NCBI RefSeq assembly: GCF_021018805.1
Contig: NC_086247.1
Span: forward strand, 3,727,230-3,791,229
DNA length: 64,000 bases
Source: Prinia subflava
Lineage: Eukaryota; Chordata; Aves; Passeriformes; Cisticolidae
Direction of reading: 5' to 3'
Part shown: piece by piece, positions 22,726 through 34,640 of the stretch
Layout: each line of letters opens with the position of its first letter
How positions within the stretch are numbered: the first letter of the stretch is position 1
Made by a program: the position numbers and the translations under genes
The notes under the pieces: model-generated
Seen by the model: the letters and a program-made list of their open reading frames with translations, nothing else
The model's database searches: none
What the model was told of the DNA's origin: nothing

Positions 22726-25700
22726 CTATCCACTACAAAGATTTTAGATGCCAATGGAATGGGAAAGAAAGTATTCTAACCCACATGTCACTAGTGACTA
22801 CTCATTTGTTCCTGAAAAATCTGGACCTTCTCAGAGAAGAGATGAAGTCAAGCAGTGAAGTCTCCTCTTGGCTAAAAGAGAAAAATACATGTCCATGTAT
22901 ATATTTTCATACACATTGTGTTGGGGAGAGGTTAAGGATATGTTCCAGTCTGTATTTGGATCACTAAATCCCCTGAATTGCAGATGAGTATACAAAAATC
23001 TGTGAAAATGAACACGAGTCCCAGCAAACTCTGCTGCTCTGCTCTGTCTCCCTGAGGAACAGCCAAGATGAAAACCAGAACCAGAATATGATGCTATACT
23101 ACTCTGGTTTGGTTTTTCTTCCTGACATGTTGTAACATCAGGGCTTGCTGTCCTAATTCTCCCAGCAATCCATCCACTCACTCACTCAAAACCAATACTT
23201 CAAGCACAAAAAAAGAATGCATCTTAGGCATCTAAGCTGAAATTCAACCCAGGACAAACTCACTAGGATGATTTAAAGAGCAATGTTTAAAGGCTCTTAA
23301 AGGCTTAAAGAGTCTAAGGATGCTGCAAAACTCTAGCCTTAATGGTGGGGGAATGTTTCAGATGACATTATATCAATAAAACAATGCAAATGCAAATGCA
23401 AAAAAAAAAATCCTAGGAAAACTGCAAGACCTGTGGCATGAACAGCAATAACTGTTGTTGTTCCACATTTCCTCACTCACATCTATGGCCACTCCATCTG
23501 AAGGCTACTAATAATTCATCAAGTCTAGTGGTCAGCTTTTCCTAACACTCACTGGTGTTACCTGTCAGAAGAGCTGGCATTGGTCCAAGCTAGAGCATCC
23601 TGGAGTACTCTGCTTTCCTGAGATCTGACTATGGTACAGCCATCTCCATTACTCAGGAACACAACATAAACAATGCCTCAAACTGCCTCTTGCAACAGGG
23701 TTTGGCAAGAGTTTGCCTCCTGCAATACAGATATGTTTCACCTAACCTGTTTCCCTGACCAATGCAATGAGTATAAAATTTGAACCATCAATATCACTGC
23801 AATACAGGGAACTGGGTGTTCCAGTACCTGTTCCAGACAGTGGAGTCTGTAATTGCCAGCAATTGCCATTGCCAGGCATGTGAGCTCTTTCCCAAGCAAT
23901 GCAGCTGAGTCAGTGCCCTTCTGCTGAGACCTCTATTCCTTTGAAGAGGATTTTCCCTCCAAGAGGTGGTGATGAGGGCCACCAACACTATGGCACTATC
24001 CCATGGGATGTAAGATTGTTGTCCTGGTCGTGGTTTCACTTCCCGGGGCCCAATTGTACCATGGTTTCCTTCTGCCTCATTTACTTCTTTATTCCTGTAA
24101 ATCCCTGATACAGGCACCTCACAGCCAACATCTGTCAAATGATGCATCAGCATTCATGGATCAGGTTCTGACTTCTCAGCCAGGATGGCCATTTCACATT
24201 TCTGCCACCATTTTCCACCAGTCATGCCTTTGGAGAAAGTAATTTTGTGCCTCAGAGGTCTGCACTTCCCTGCAAACTCCCAATTGCTCAAGCCCACCAA
24301 CCCACCACACACACTCAGATCTTTCCATGCCTCCCAAGCTGCTTGTAATGAAAATGTGTATTATATATATAGAGCTGTTAACTGCACTGTTTTGCCAAGG
24401 CTACTCAGAGAAATAGGAGAAAATGTGCAGAGCCTGTGTATAGCTTATTTTAGCTTCTTTGTTCCAACAACCCACAGAGTCACAACTCCCTTTTTCTTGC
24501 TATCAACCATATTTTTGCCATATACAGAAATGTCTTAACGTCTTTCTCAGTTCAGTTGTTCATTTGAGGTCAGTATAAAATCTCTAAGATGAATTGCTTA
24601 GATTTTTATAAGTTCCTAAACAGTATCTCAGTCAAAGCTCTGTCTGCTGTAAACTTCACTTGTGGAAGTCTGAATTCTCCTTACTGTCACTGTATTATTC
24701 ATTCCCTATAAAAGCCTCCTGAGACTGGATAATTATTTTTAATGCCTATTGCCTTATCCACAGCTTTCAGTGGTTCTTCTTCATTTTATACTAGCTCCAA
24801 AACAGAGTCTGGTCCCTTATCAAGGACACAGTCTCTGAAAATTGGAAGGAGATCAATTTTTTCACAAGCTAACCTACTTTTTGAGCTTTCTATTTAATCC
24901 ATACTGTTTACACATCTTGCTGTTCCTCAGGGTGCAGTCCTTGCAAAACTTCTGTCCTATTTCAAATCACCCATTTGTGCTCAGGGCACAAAGTTGAAAA
25001 CCAGAATCAAAAATTCAGCTATCATCAGAAATAGCTCCCCAAACAGCATGATTTCAGGGGGGAACCTTCCACCTGCCAGTTCCCATTGCTGCTGAAGCAT
25101 CCCTCAGTTCTCTGTGTTTCTGGAGACTGGGACAAGGTGTTTCACCCCTGATCTGCACCGTCACTCTGCTCAAGGTATCTCCTTAAGTTTCCTCTTACTG
25201 ATCACCAACAGGGATTGGAATTGTCTTGTTCCTACTCCAACCTGCCCTTTCTCTAATGAGAACTGCCACATATGACAAAACAGGGATGCTTCCGAGGACA
25301 ATGTGAGTGATTCCGTGCATCACTAAATACATGCAGGGACTGCCAAGGTAAAGCATACACAAGTCACCTTTTGCAAGGCAGTCCTTTATGCAGCATATTT
25401 AAAGATTTAGATGCCAAATTCCCAATGATTTCAAATTAAATCCAGTACTTAGCAGTCTGAGGATCTGGATCATTCCCTAGAGGCTGAAATAATAATCAGA
25501 ATGGATGGGCATTGCATGTCATACTACCACCACTGAGTCCGTGGTAGACAGAATGCGTTCCCTAAAGAGCTAAACATCAATAAAGAGCTCTGTAAAAAGC
25601 CTTGACCTTTAAGGGAATTACACCATTGATTCCTCTTTGATGTGCTGTGCTTCTCTTGTGCATCTAAAATCCTATAAAGCTAATTAAAAATATCCTCTTC

Positions 25701-27601
25701 TACCAGCAGCCCAGAGGCCAGCAAAGAATGATGGTGAAAAATCTCTCATGTATTTCTTGGGATCTTGGTCATTCCTGGGACACAAAATCTCTGCTAACCA
25801 TGAGCCTGAGTCACAACACACAGATATCTGCAGTCTGTTGACACGCCAGGGGATGGGTATCCAGAAACAGTTGAGTGTCTTTCTCTCCCTGCTGTGTGTC
25901 TCACCTGAACTGGATTCAAAGCACTTCTGTCTTTGCAAGGTTTTTCCTGTTACAGCCCAAAAACATGTAGCAAGGCAAAGTTGCACAATAGCCAACCCTC
26001 AGTCACACTGCAAATGTATCTGGTCCCAGCAAAGGTGAAGAGCTCAAATTCTGCACCAGAAATGAGCTGACTCCACATGTGGGGTTATCTGCCAGCCTAG
26101 CTTCCTCCTGGGCTCTGAGCAAGCTCTGCCCTCCCTCCACAGCCTCATGGTAACTGCCAAGAGGAGACAACACAGCAACGTGCAAGGACAATTTCTTCCT
26201 TCCTTGTCGCTCTGAGGTTTGGTCTCTCTAAGAGGTGTGCACAAGAGTTTCATTAGTCAACCTAATCAGCATTAGTAAGCATTGCTAGGTGTTGGCTCTG
26301 TGGGCAGAAAGGCTGAGGAAAGTGGAATTGGCATGTTAGGAATATGAGCACAGGTCACTCTGCCTCATCTGTACCTGTCTTCCAAGTGTAAGGGCAGGGG
26401 TGGCTTCAGGCAAGGATTTGGGAGAAGACAGGTCTGATCTCCATAGCTATTCTGGGACAGAGGAAGATGAGGAAGGCATTGCAGAGGAACTCAAACCACA
26501 AAGTAATAGAGGAAGGGAAGGAGAGGGACCCAACAGGTTAAACAACAAGCCGAGTTCCATGAAGGGCAGGGCTAGTAAGAACAAGGATGAGGAAGGTAGG
26601 ACAAGGGAAAACAGACAGAGAACGCAGGGACATGATACGCTGCAAAGGATGCAATAGGAAAACAAGTGAGGATTGGCTTGCTTTTCCCCTTCTGGACACA
26701 ATTAGTCCCAAAACAGGATCTCTGGGGAGGGTGCCAGTGCTTGGATCAAAGCTGGAAGACTCCCATTTTAGGAAGAAAAAGCTTTAAAGCAGAGCACTTT
26801 ATCGCTTTTCCATGGTGAGGCCCAGGAAAGGGACGAGGGTGATCTCCCCACATCCATCTGAGCTTTTGTGGTCTGGCAGTACAAGACAGGACAATCTCCA
26901 GTGTGCTGAGAAAAAGGAAGAGGGTCTTTATCCCTACACCCTTAGGAAGAGGGTGCTGGGGATGCAGGAGGGGATCTGGTATGGTGTGGATGCTCATGGA
27001 CTCATACCAGCATCCACTGTAAATGCTGGCTACATGACAAGCAGTATTGTCATGGGAAATACTGGCTGAGGCTTATGATAGACGGTGTCACCTGAAATGT
27101 CACATCACAGCACATGTCCCATCTCTGCAGGGCATCCTGGGCAGGGTAGTCTGGGATTGCAGCACGTCCTCTTGCACAAGCAATAATCAATCACAACTGC
27201 CTCGAAAAGCACCCAAACTTCCCTGACAGAGATGGGTGTTTCTCTAAGTGTTCTTATAAGCATCAAATGCTGGTAGGATATCAAGGTTTTAGCTCATGAA
27301 ACTGTCCATCATGATTCTTCATGACAGTGTCAGATATCAGATTAATTTAGGTATGGAGGTATGGGTCTGTGCTCTAACACAAGTGATTTTGTTTTTCCTT
27401 CATGGCTCTATGCAGAGCCAACAGCCCAGCTCAGGACTGAGGCTCTTCTTTCCAGCTGCTATGCAACAAGGAAGAGCCTGTCAGATGAAATAAAGCCAAG
27501 TTTACGTGGAGGAGAAAGTCCTTGTTCACCTCACAGCACTCTCAGGGAAAGCTCACAGAGAGGAGCATCTGCCATCCCAATGAGAAGGTAAGTGGAATAA
27601 T
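22726..27601. other. CR1-free region downstream of GPR20
   Basis: Unique, AT-rich intergenic DNA. Features of note are the octamer/A-run at 23.38 kb, a short TATATATA at 24.36 kb, and a stretch at 25.38-25.69 kb with a TCF/LEF-type CTTTGATG. The charged 85-codon frame near 26.40-26.66 kb has a GTG at its listed start and no supporting signals. Confidence 0.5.
23375..23410 (+). repeat. AATAAA, overlapping octamers and A11 run
   Basis: AATAAA at 23375-23380 is followed by (ATGCAA)n at 23384-23399, which makes two overlapping perfect ATGCAAAT octamers (23384-23391, 23390-23397), and then by A11 (23400-23410). It could be a distal poly(A) site of GPR20, the tail of a small retroposed copy, or chance low complexity. 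Confidence 0.5.
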
Positions 27602-27715
27602 GGAATCATAGAATACCCTGAGCTGGAAGTGGCCCACAAGGACCATTGAACCCAACTCCTCACCCTGCACAGGACCATACCCAAGAGACACACCATGTGC
27701 CAGGAACTCTGATCC
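27602..27715 (-). repeat. CR1 LINE fragment, short 3' end
   Basis: The minus-strand tail 'GGAATCATAGAATACCCTGA' is followed by 'GCTGGAAGTGGCCCACAAGG', 'CCAACTCCT' and 'CCTGCACAGGACC'. The right limit is uncertain. Confidence 0.88.
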
Positions 27716-30700
27716 AAACATATTCCTCCAAGCACATCACCTGTGATCTTCTCAGTAGGAAAACTCAAAGACCAAGGACTAATCTGAACTCCAAAAGAAG
27801 CATTCTTGGGGATGTCTTGAAGACCTTGCAGGAGACCCCTTGGCTTCTCTTTAAATCCCTCAGTAAACTCTAATAAGACCTTCCTGACATGACCTTAAAG
27901 CAACTAAACAAATTTCCATCTATTTGGTTCAAGTACCCAGGAGTAAAATAGCAGCAAAAGTTTTTTGTTTAGAGCAGTTTTGCTTCCATCTCCTCCAAAA
28001 GAGGACTCTAAAACAGGGCTAGAAGTGCTTGTTTGTCTCTACAGATGGAGAAAAGTGGAAATTGCTGCAGATCAGTTAAACAGATGCCCCCAAGAGACTT
28101 GCTCAGGGGAAGTCCATATGGGAGTAGGGCATGGCATGAAAGCCTTGGGCCAGAGCCCAGCCGTTGGCTCATCCATCCTTTGATCCCACAGTCAGCATCT
28201 CTCCAGAGAAGGATCCTTATAAATTAATTCCTGAAGTTCATTAGACAAGAGCTTAGACCAAAGCCCAGTATCCAACCTCTCAATGTTTTGGATAGCTTGG
28301 AGACCGCCCAAATCCTGTCTTCCCAGGGAAGGCCTCTCTTGATTGATTATATTTAAAGTTGGAAATGCCGCCCTCCCTGCATTGCTTAGAAAAATTGGTG
28401 TGTTCAAGACGCCAGTTCAAACGGACTTCTCTGCACTGCTGCCCATTTGCAGATCATGTGGTGAGAATCTGTTGATAGGTTCTTGATAGAAGTTATGGCT
28501 TGTTTATCTGGTAGCTTTACTTTGTGCCTTCTACCCAACCCGGAAACCCTTCCTCTTCTAACCTCTTGGCCTGCTATTATACACAGAATCATCCACGATA
28601 ATTTTGGTAACCATGATTCATCTTATGACAAACACTGCATAAAGCAAACAGATTTGTATTGTCATAATTAAAGCAAACAATTGGATGGTTTATCCATACA
28701 ATCCTAACAGTTCTGCCACTGCTAATACTGCACCTGACCTGCAGAGGTTTCCATAAGTCACTGCAGGGTGTATTCACCCATGGAATATCAAAACAGGCAC
28801 AACTCGGCTGTTTCCTCAAGGCTGAAAGGACTTGGAAGCCAGCAGCACTTCTAAGGCTACTGACTGCCTAATGGAGGTGAGAAAGCCTCTCCCAGTCATC
28901 CCAGCATCAACTCATTTAAACTGGAGCCACTTTTCCAGAAAGGCTGCAGTTCTGCTCTAATTTCTCTGAGGTTTAGAGAAGATACATCTCCTTCTTTGTC
29001 TTTGCAGTGTTACATTCCAAAGCCACAGATATTTGCTCTTTGTCTAACAGATAACTACACCCTGAGATGCCAGACCTTTTTTCTTCCCAGCAAAGGTATT
29101 TGTAAACAACCCTCTCTTCCTGCATTCCAAAAAAAATTAAATTAGTCTGTCTCTTCCTATGAGGCATGTTTCCAGGGTCAGGCTTTCTGGTGGTTATTTG
29201 CTGAGCTTCTTCAGATGTTTCAGCTGCCTTTTCCAGGTTGAGGCATGAGAGAAAGATGGGAATGGGAACAGAGAGGAGTTAGTCCACCAGTTGATTTAAA
29301 GTAGATTAAACACCTTCTTTACATTGGGGCAGAAATGGGGTGATACAAATGGACTGGGGAACACAGTTGATGTTCACACATCACACAGGAGCATAGTTCT
29401 TCCATATCCACCACCCAGAGCTCCAGATCTGCCAGTATCACTGAGCATCCTTAACATTTTTTGCTTCCTTTCAGTCACCACACTACCTGTCTAGACCTGC
29501 CCAGCAAAGCCCACATACTCTGCACTTGGCAGCCACGTGGGAAGCCCTCCCAAGCCCAGACAGAGTGGAGGAGTGGGTGGGAGGGTGTTCTCTGTGTGTT
29601 GTTTCTACAGCTGCCATGTCTAATACCAACAGCAGCAGCTGCCAGTACAAGGAATGCGGATGTGCCATTTGTAACTTAACTTTCATGAATGATAGCACAG
29701 CTGTTTGTGCTGCAAGATGCTGGGAGGCAAGAAAAATCAATTGGTCCTGCCATGAGTATCCTGGAGGGTTATTTGTCAGCAATGCTGAGCGAGGGACCAG
29801 CAGAATCCCACGGGAGGAATGCACAGAGGAGGGTAGGACACCTGCACAGAACATAGCTGTGCAGGTAAGGGTGGCAAATGTGGAGTGTGTGTTTGTAGTA
29901 ATAACTGTGTGATGGACAAACAGGGTAAGGAGCTGGCAGAGGCAGTTGCAGGGAAGTTCTTTCGTCTGCTGCAGGCAGCAGGGGCCTGTGCGTTGTTTAA
30001 CACACCCTCAAATTCCTGTGATGTGATGCAGATAAGACATCACCCAGATCCCAATCCAGCACCCTATAGCAGCCAGGGAGGATTTCAGAGGTGTCTAGCG
30101 TCTGTTCTGGGCTATTTCTGGAAGTCTTTCTCACTTGTATTTCTGGTGGCATGATGCAGTTGGGAACTTAGCAAAATCCCCTGCCTGAGGACCCCAGCAC
30201 CTGCCTGAACATCTGAGGACACAAACACTTAAAAAGGAGGAAAAGAAATTCACAATAAATCCAAAAGGGACAAGTTTGTGCAGCAATGTGTTTGTGTGTG
30301 CATGTGGTGAGAGAAAGAAATTATTCAATGTGACTAGGGAGAGGATTCACAGACACTCACCATGAAGGCACAGACCCTGAAGAGACCAGGGAGATGAGAG
30401 GCAGGACACAAGTACATGGAGGAGGTGTGAGGTGAAAGCAAGAAGGAAATTAAGGCACATTCTCTGCATTCAGGTTCTCATGAAAGAAGTCAAGAGTTTA
30501 TCTGTGCCACATCCCAGGGGTCTGGGGAGTTTCCCCCTTGCCAGGAGTGTTTATGGTGGGAGAGGAGACAGCAGCATGGGCACCAGCAGATGACATGAGC
30601 AGGTCAAAACCACAGGATAACTTCTGTGTGGGAGAGAGCTTTATAACACAGCTTCAGTGGGGAAGGAAAACCCTTCATTCTTCTCTCCAGTTCCCCTTAA

Positions 30701-32704
30701 GGATAGAATTTCTTTCCCGTACATGGCAAGGTACAATTTTTTTCCCTGCCATCAGCAAAAATCTTTCACAGATTAAATATGTTCTAATAGCTCTCCAGAG
30801 GATCATCTTTGTCCAGCTCGCAGTGCATAAAATCACAGGAAATAGCCTGCCTGAGGGCTTTCCTCAGCAAGTGGAGAAAAGATAAAGCTGCTGGGACACA
30901 GGTGTAAATATCCCACCAGTTCTTTTTAGACTTGGGCTTTATGCTGTAAAGTCTCATCCCTTTTGCCTGCAGCAGGACCAGAGGATGCTCAGCACCAGGC
31001 AGAATTGGTATTACAACAGTCCTGGGTATTGCACCAGAACAGATACTCCATTTGGCCCAGGTCCTTTCATCTTTCAATGCTTTCATAGCCCTTCCCAGAT
31101 GGAACGTATAAAATATATTGATTTTGATTAACATGTACAGTTAATTTTTCCTGAACAGGATTTTGACCTAGGTTTCACTTTAAAAACCCCCATACACCTG
31201 TGTGGGGAGGGGCACAGGACTATGTCAGGCACACAGAGGGATAAAGGGATCCAGGTGGGCAGGCAAATGATGGCTAAGTGCTTGATTTTATTTTTGAACT
31301 TCACTTCCAGTGCTCCCAGTCTCCCATTCCTCACAAGCTCTGCTCCACACTTATACCCATGTTACAGTCATCCCCCCTTCTCCTCTCACCCATCCTCACT
31401 CACACCAGTGCATCCAGTGGACTGGAACTGAGTTCATCCTGCACAGAAATGGGATCCTAAAACTGGGCTACTCCAGCAACCCCAAAGCTGCTCTGAACTA
31501 ATAAGTTCAATGTCACATCAGCTGCCACCAGCCCCGTACACAGCAAGTGGCCAGGAATCCCCAGCCTTGGCTTCCCTCCCACAGCAGCATCTGCCATGCC
31601 AGCATCCACAGGGAGACCATCGCAGGAGTTCTCCCCCGGCATCCCCTTCCCCGGCTTTCTGAAGCAGCTCAGAGCACCTCCACACAAATTTTGCTGTGTT
31701 TACAGAACTTTCCCAGGTCCACTTAGGACACATTGCTTGGTCCAGGTGGCTGGTATCCCTGTGTGGAAGGAATCTTTCCTTTTTCCTGCATTTCTTCCCT
31801 TCCCACGGGAACAGGACGCTCCAATGACAAGACACTGTATTGTATCTTTCACTCATATGAACATTACTGGTTATAATTACTGTTTAGTGGGATTTTATAA
31901 ACACATACAGCAGGTTTAAGCTTTCTTTTTATTTATTTTAATTAAGTACTTGTGGATAACAAAATGCCAAACTTCTCAAAAAACAGCAGTAAATCTAAAG
32001 ATTTAAACAAAGTTAAGGAATCAATCTTTTTCCTTGGAAACCCTCTTTTAGATTTGTAAACTCATACAGGATGGGAAGAGAGAAGTTTGCTAAATTTCCC
32101 CAAGAGACTTCAGTGACCCACCATTACCTCTGCATTACACGGATGCAAGGCAGAGAGGATCTGTGTGCACCATCCTTTTCTACAGCTTTTTTGGATATTC
32201 TGCAGCAGAATTATTCCAGCAAATAGCATGGCAGTGCTTTAAGAGGTCTGACGCTGCCCAGCCAAGCAGTGACCAAACCAACCACTGCCCTCTGCTGAAT
32301 GCAGCCCAGAATCCTCACAGAGCTCCCAGTGGTCCAGAAAATGATGGTCAAAATCCTGTTTTGCTGTGAGGATGGAAAAACTCAGACTATTCCCTTAGAT
32401 AATGAATCTTCCCTTCAGGTCAGCTGTCAAAATCCTATATTTCATGGCCTCCATGTTGTATTCCTGCTGCAGTGATGCATTTTTATAGCTCATTTAAGTA
32501 TCTCCTTCAACCTCAGAATATTAATCAGTCTGTTAACTTATACAGATGGGGCTCAGTTTCCCTCACTACAAGAACTCAAAGAGCCCTGAGTGTTTCCTCA
32601 TGCACACCTTGGGTGTACTGGACCCCACAGAAATCCCTGGTAGGGTCTCCAGCTCACTGCTGGCAACATATACCATTGTTTGTTCATGACCCTGGACAGT
32701 AAGC
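27716..32704. other. Non-coding region between GPR20 and the CpG island
   Basis: No gene recognised. 28.24-28.68 kb keeps several CpGs and homeobox-like motifs (see finding). Frames near 29.5-30.1 kb are rich in Cys and Ser but have no domain match. The rest is ordinary unique sequence. Confidence 0.5.
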
Positions 32705-33236
32705 ACTGGGGAGACTGTACCCCAAATTCTGTGCTCAGTTTTGGGCGCCTCATGACGTGAAAGCCATTGAGGTGCTAGAGCAAGTCCAAAGAAGGGCAGT
32801 GAAACTGAGGAAGGGGCTGGAGCACAAGTCCTGTGAGGAGTGGCTGAGGGAGCTGGAGGGCTCAGCCTGGAGCAAAGGAAGTTCAGAGGGGACCTCATCG
32901 CTTTTTACAACTCCCTGAAAGAAGGTTGTAGCCAGGTAGGGTCAATATCTTCTCGCAAGTAACTAGAGACCGAACAAGAAGAAATGGGCTCAAGTTGTGC
33001 CAGCGAAGGTTTAGGTTGGATATTAGGAAAAATGTCTTCATGAAAACAATGGTCAAGCATTGGAACAAACTGCCCAGGGAAGTGAAGGCTTCACAGACTT
33101 GGAGGCATTTAAAAGACATGTAAATGTGGCACTTAGGACGTGGTTTAATTGGAGACTTTACAGTGCTGGGTTAATGGCTGAACTTAATGATCTTAAAGGT
33201 TTTTTTCCACCTAAATGATTCTATGATTCTGTGATT
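32705..33236 (+). repeat. CR1 LINE fragment, about 530 bases
   Basis: Plus-strand copy running from 'GTGCTCAGTTTTGGGCGCCT' through 'CTGAGGGAGCTGGAGGG', 'TTTTTACAACTCCCTGAAAG' and 'GGTTGGATATTAGGAAAAAT' to a double tail 'ATGATTCTATGATTCTGTGA'. The end lies about 310 bases left of the CpG island. Confidence 0.95.
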
Positions 33237-33544
33237 TCTTATCCCTCTCAGAGCTTATTGTATACCTGTGCCCAAATCCCTGAGAGTCAGTCACCACTAC
33301 TCCAGGGCAGTTCCTGCTTCGGGACCTCTGGCATGGCTGGAAATGATCGCCAGAACTGCATTTAGGTGAAGACAGAGGATGGGGAGAACCTGGCACAGAT
33401 TGCCCAGAGAATCTGCGGCTGCCCCATCCACGGAAGTGTTTCAGCCCTGGGTGGACAGGGCTTGGGGCAGTCCGGACAAAGCATCTTTCGGGCACAGCAG
33501 TGGCAGGGGGTTGATGCTCAGCCTTGTCAGGGAGGGAGGCAGCT

Positions 33545-33800
33545 GCAGGGCACGTCCAGCCTGCGGCCCCTCAGCAGTCTCACAGGTCCCACACACGGCA
33601 GGGCCAGCCCCGCTCGTCGTTCTCTCCGCCCCGGCCGGAGCTCGGCGCTGGCTCCCGGCTGCACCCGGGGCCGAGGGGAGCGGAGCGGGACGGGCACGGC
33701 GGCCCCCGCGAGATGGCGCTGAGGGAGAGGCCGAGGCCGGAGAGCAGCGGCCCCTCCGGAACGGGACCGCGGCCCCTCGAGGGCGGGCTCAGATCTCGTT
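33545..33800 (+). promoter_or_regulatory. CpG island, candidate promoter / first exon (possibly SLC45A4)
   Basis: The three 60-base rows starting at 33601, 33661 and 33721 contain 9, 10 and 8 CpG dinucleotides, against none to two in typical rows elsewhere. Motifs seen: CCGCCCC (33626-33632) and GGGCGGG (33781-33787), both Sp1/KLF type; GAGATGGCGCT (33710-33720), a near match to the YY1 promoter element; and CCGGAA (33756-33761), ETS type. There is no TATA box. YY1 elements of this kind usually read in the direction of transcription just after the start site, which favours plus-strand transcription. The ATG within the YY1 site opens a 57-codon Arg/Pro-rich frame ending at 33886. I do not recognise that peptide and cannot say it is translated. 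The human gene order (SLC45A4 starting beyond the GPR20 3' end on the same strand) makes SLC45A4 the leading candidate, by inference only. Confidence 0.6.
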
Positions 33801-34260
33801 CTCCAGAGACAGGATCTCCTCTATCCTGTCCCCTCTGTAACAGGACCCCCGGTCCCTTGATGCGAGGCACAGCGTCCCCTCGGTGACCGGATCTTCATTC
33901 CCTCGTCCCCTTAGTGATCGGACCCCCATCCCCTTAGTTGCAGGACTCCCCTTCTCTGCAGTAGGGGCTCAGACTGCGTCCTCTGAGGCAGAACCCTCAT
34001 TCTGTCCCTCAGTTTGGGGGGCTCAGATCATGTCCCCCGGAGACAGGATACCCCTGCTCTGCAGATGGGCTCAAGACACACGAGGCAGGACCTCTGTGGC
34101 GGGGCTCACACACTGACCCCTCAAAGCCAGAACCCGCAGACAGTGTGTGGCGTGCTCAGACTGTGTCCCCTAAGGGGCAGGAACACCCTGCCCTGTGGTG
34201 GAGTGCTCAGACCTCTTCCTCCCAGAGGCAGAACCCCAGCTCTGTCCCCTCGATGACCAG
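33785..34260. repeat. Degenerate minisatellite, unit about 50 bases
   Basis: A recurring block starts with GGGCTCAGA or GTGCTCAGA, then a C-rich 'GTCCCCT' part, then 'GAGGCAGAACCC' or 'GAGACAGGA'. Starts are at 33785, 33965, 34019, 34067, 34102, 34152 and 34203, so the later spacings are 54, 48, 35, 50 and 51 bases. The 180-base gap after the first start holds shorter related pieces of the form 'GTCCCCTnnGTGAnCGGA' near 33828, 33874, 33905 and 33929. Copies differ from each other a good deal, so the array is old or evolving by point change. It begins inside the CpG island. Confidence 0.75.
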
Positions 34261-34582
34261 ACCCAGGCTATTGGAGCTCTCTGGACACTCCTCCAGCAGC
34301 CTGCGTCAGCAGCAGGACCCAGACCAGGTATTGACAGCTGTGACCAAGGCAAAAACCACTGTGACCATGGCCATAGTAAGAAGCACAGGCTGAGCAATAG
34401 AGGGAGCCCACAGATGTCTGGGCAGCCCTGCTTCCGTCAGCCTGTGACACAAGAAAAAGGACATTCTCCTCTCTTTGCCCACCCCCACACATAACATAGC
34501 TGAGTTATGCCCCCATCACTCAGCTGCTCTGGGTGTTGAGCAGCCTATGGGTTCCCAAAACCAGCAGCAGTCAGGCATAGGA

Positions 34583-34640
34583 CATGGTCAGGGCTGGGAA
34601 TTGTCTTTGGGCATGGTCACAGCTGGGATTTGGCTTTGGG
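34583..34640. repeat. 29-base imperfect tandem duplication
   Basis: Two adjacent units begin with CATGGTCA at 34583 and 34612. Each continues through a GCTGGGA block and ends in CTTTGGG. The duplication lies about 320 bases beyond the larger minisatellite and has a different unit. Confidence 0.65.

Noticed and set aside
26400..26657. 85-codon highly charged frame
   Set aside because: It begins at GTG, has no Kozak-supported ATG at its start, and reflects a purine-rich stretch.
33379..33886. Overlapping open frames of 96 to 153 codons on both strands across the CpG island
   Set aside because: High GC lowers stop-codon frequency, and frames on both strands are open at once. The peptides are Arg/Pro/Gly-rich without a known domain. 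Only the 57-codon frame from the ATGGCG is mentioned, as a possibility.
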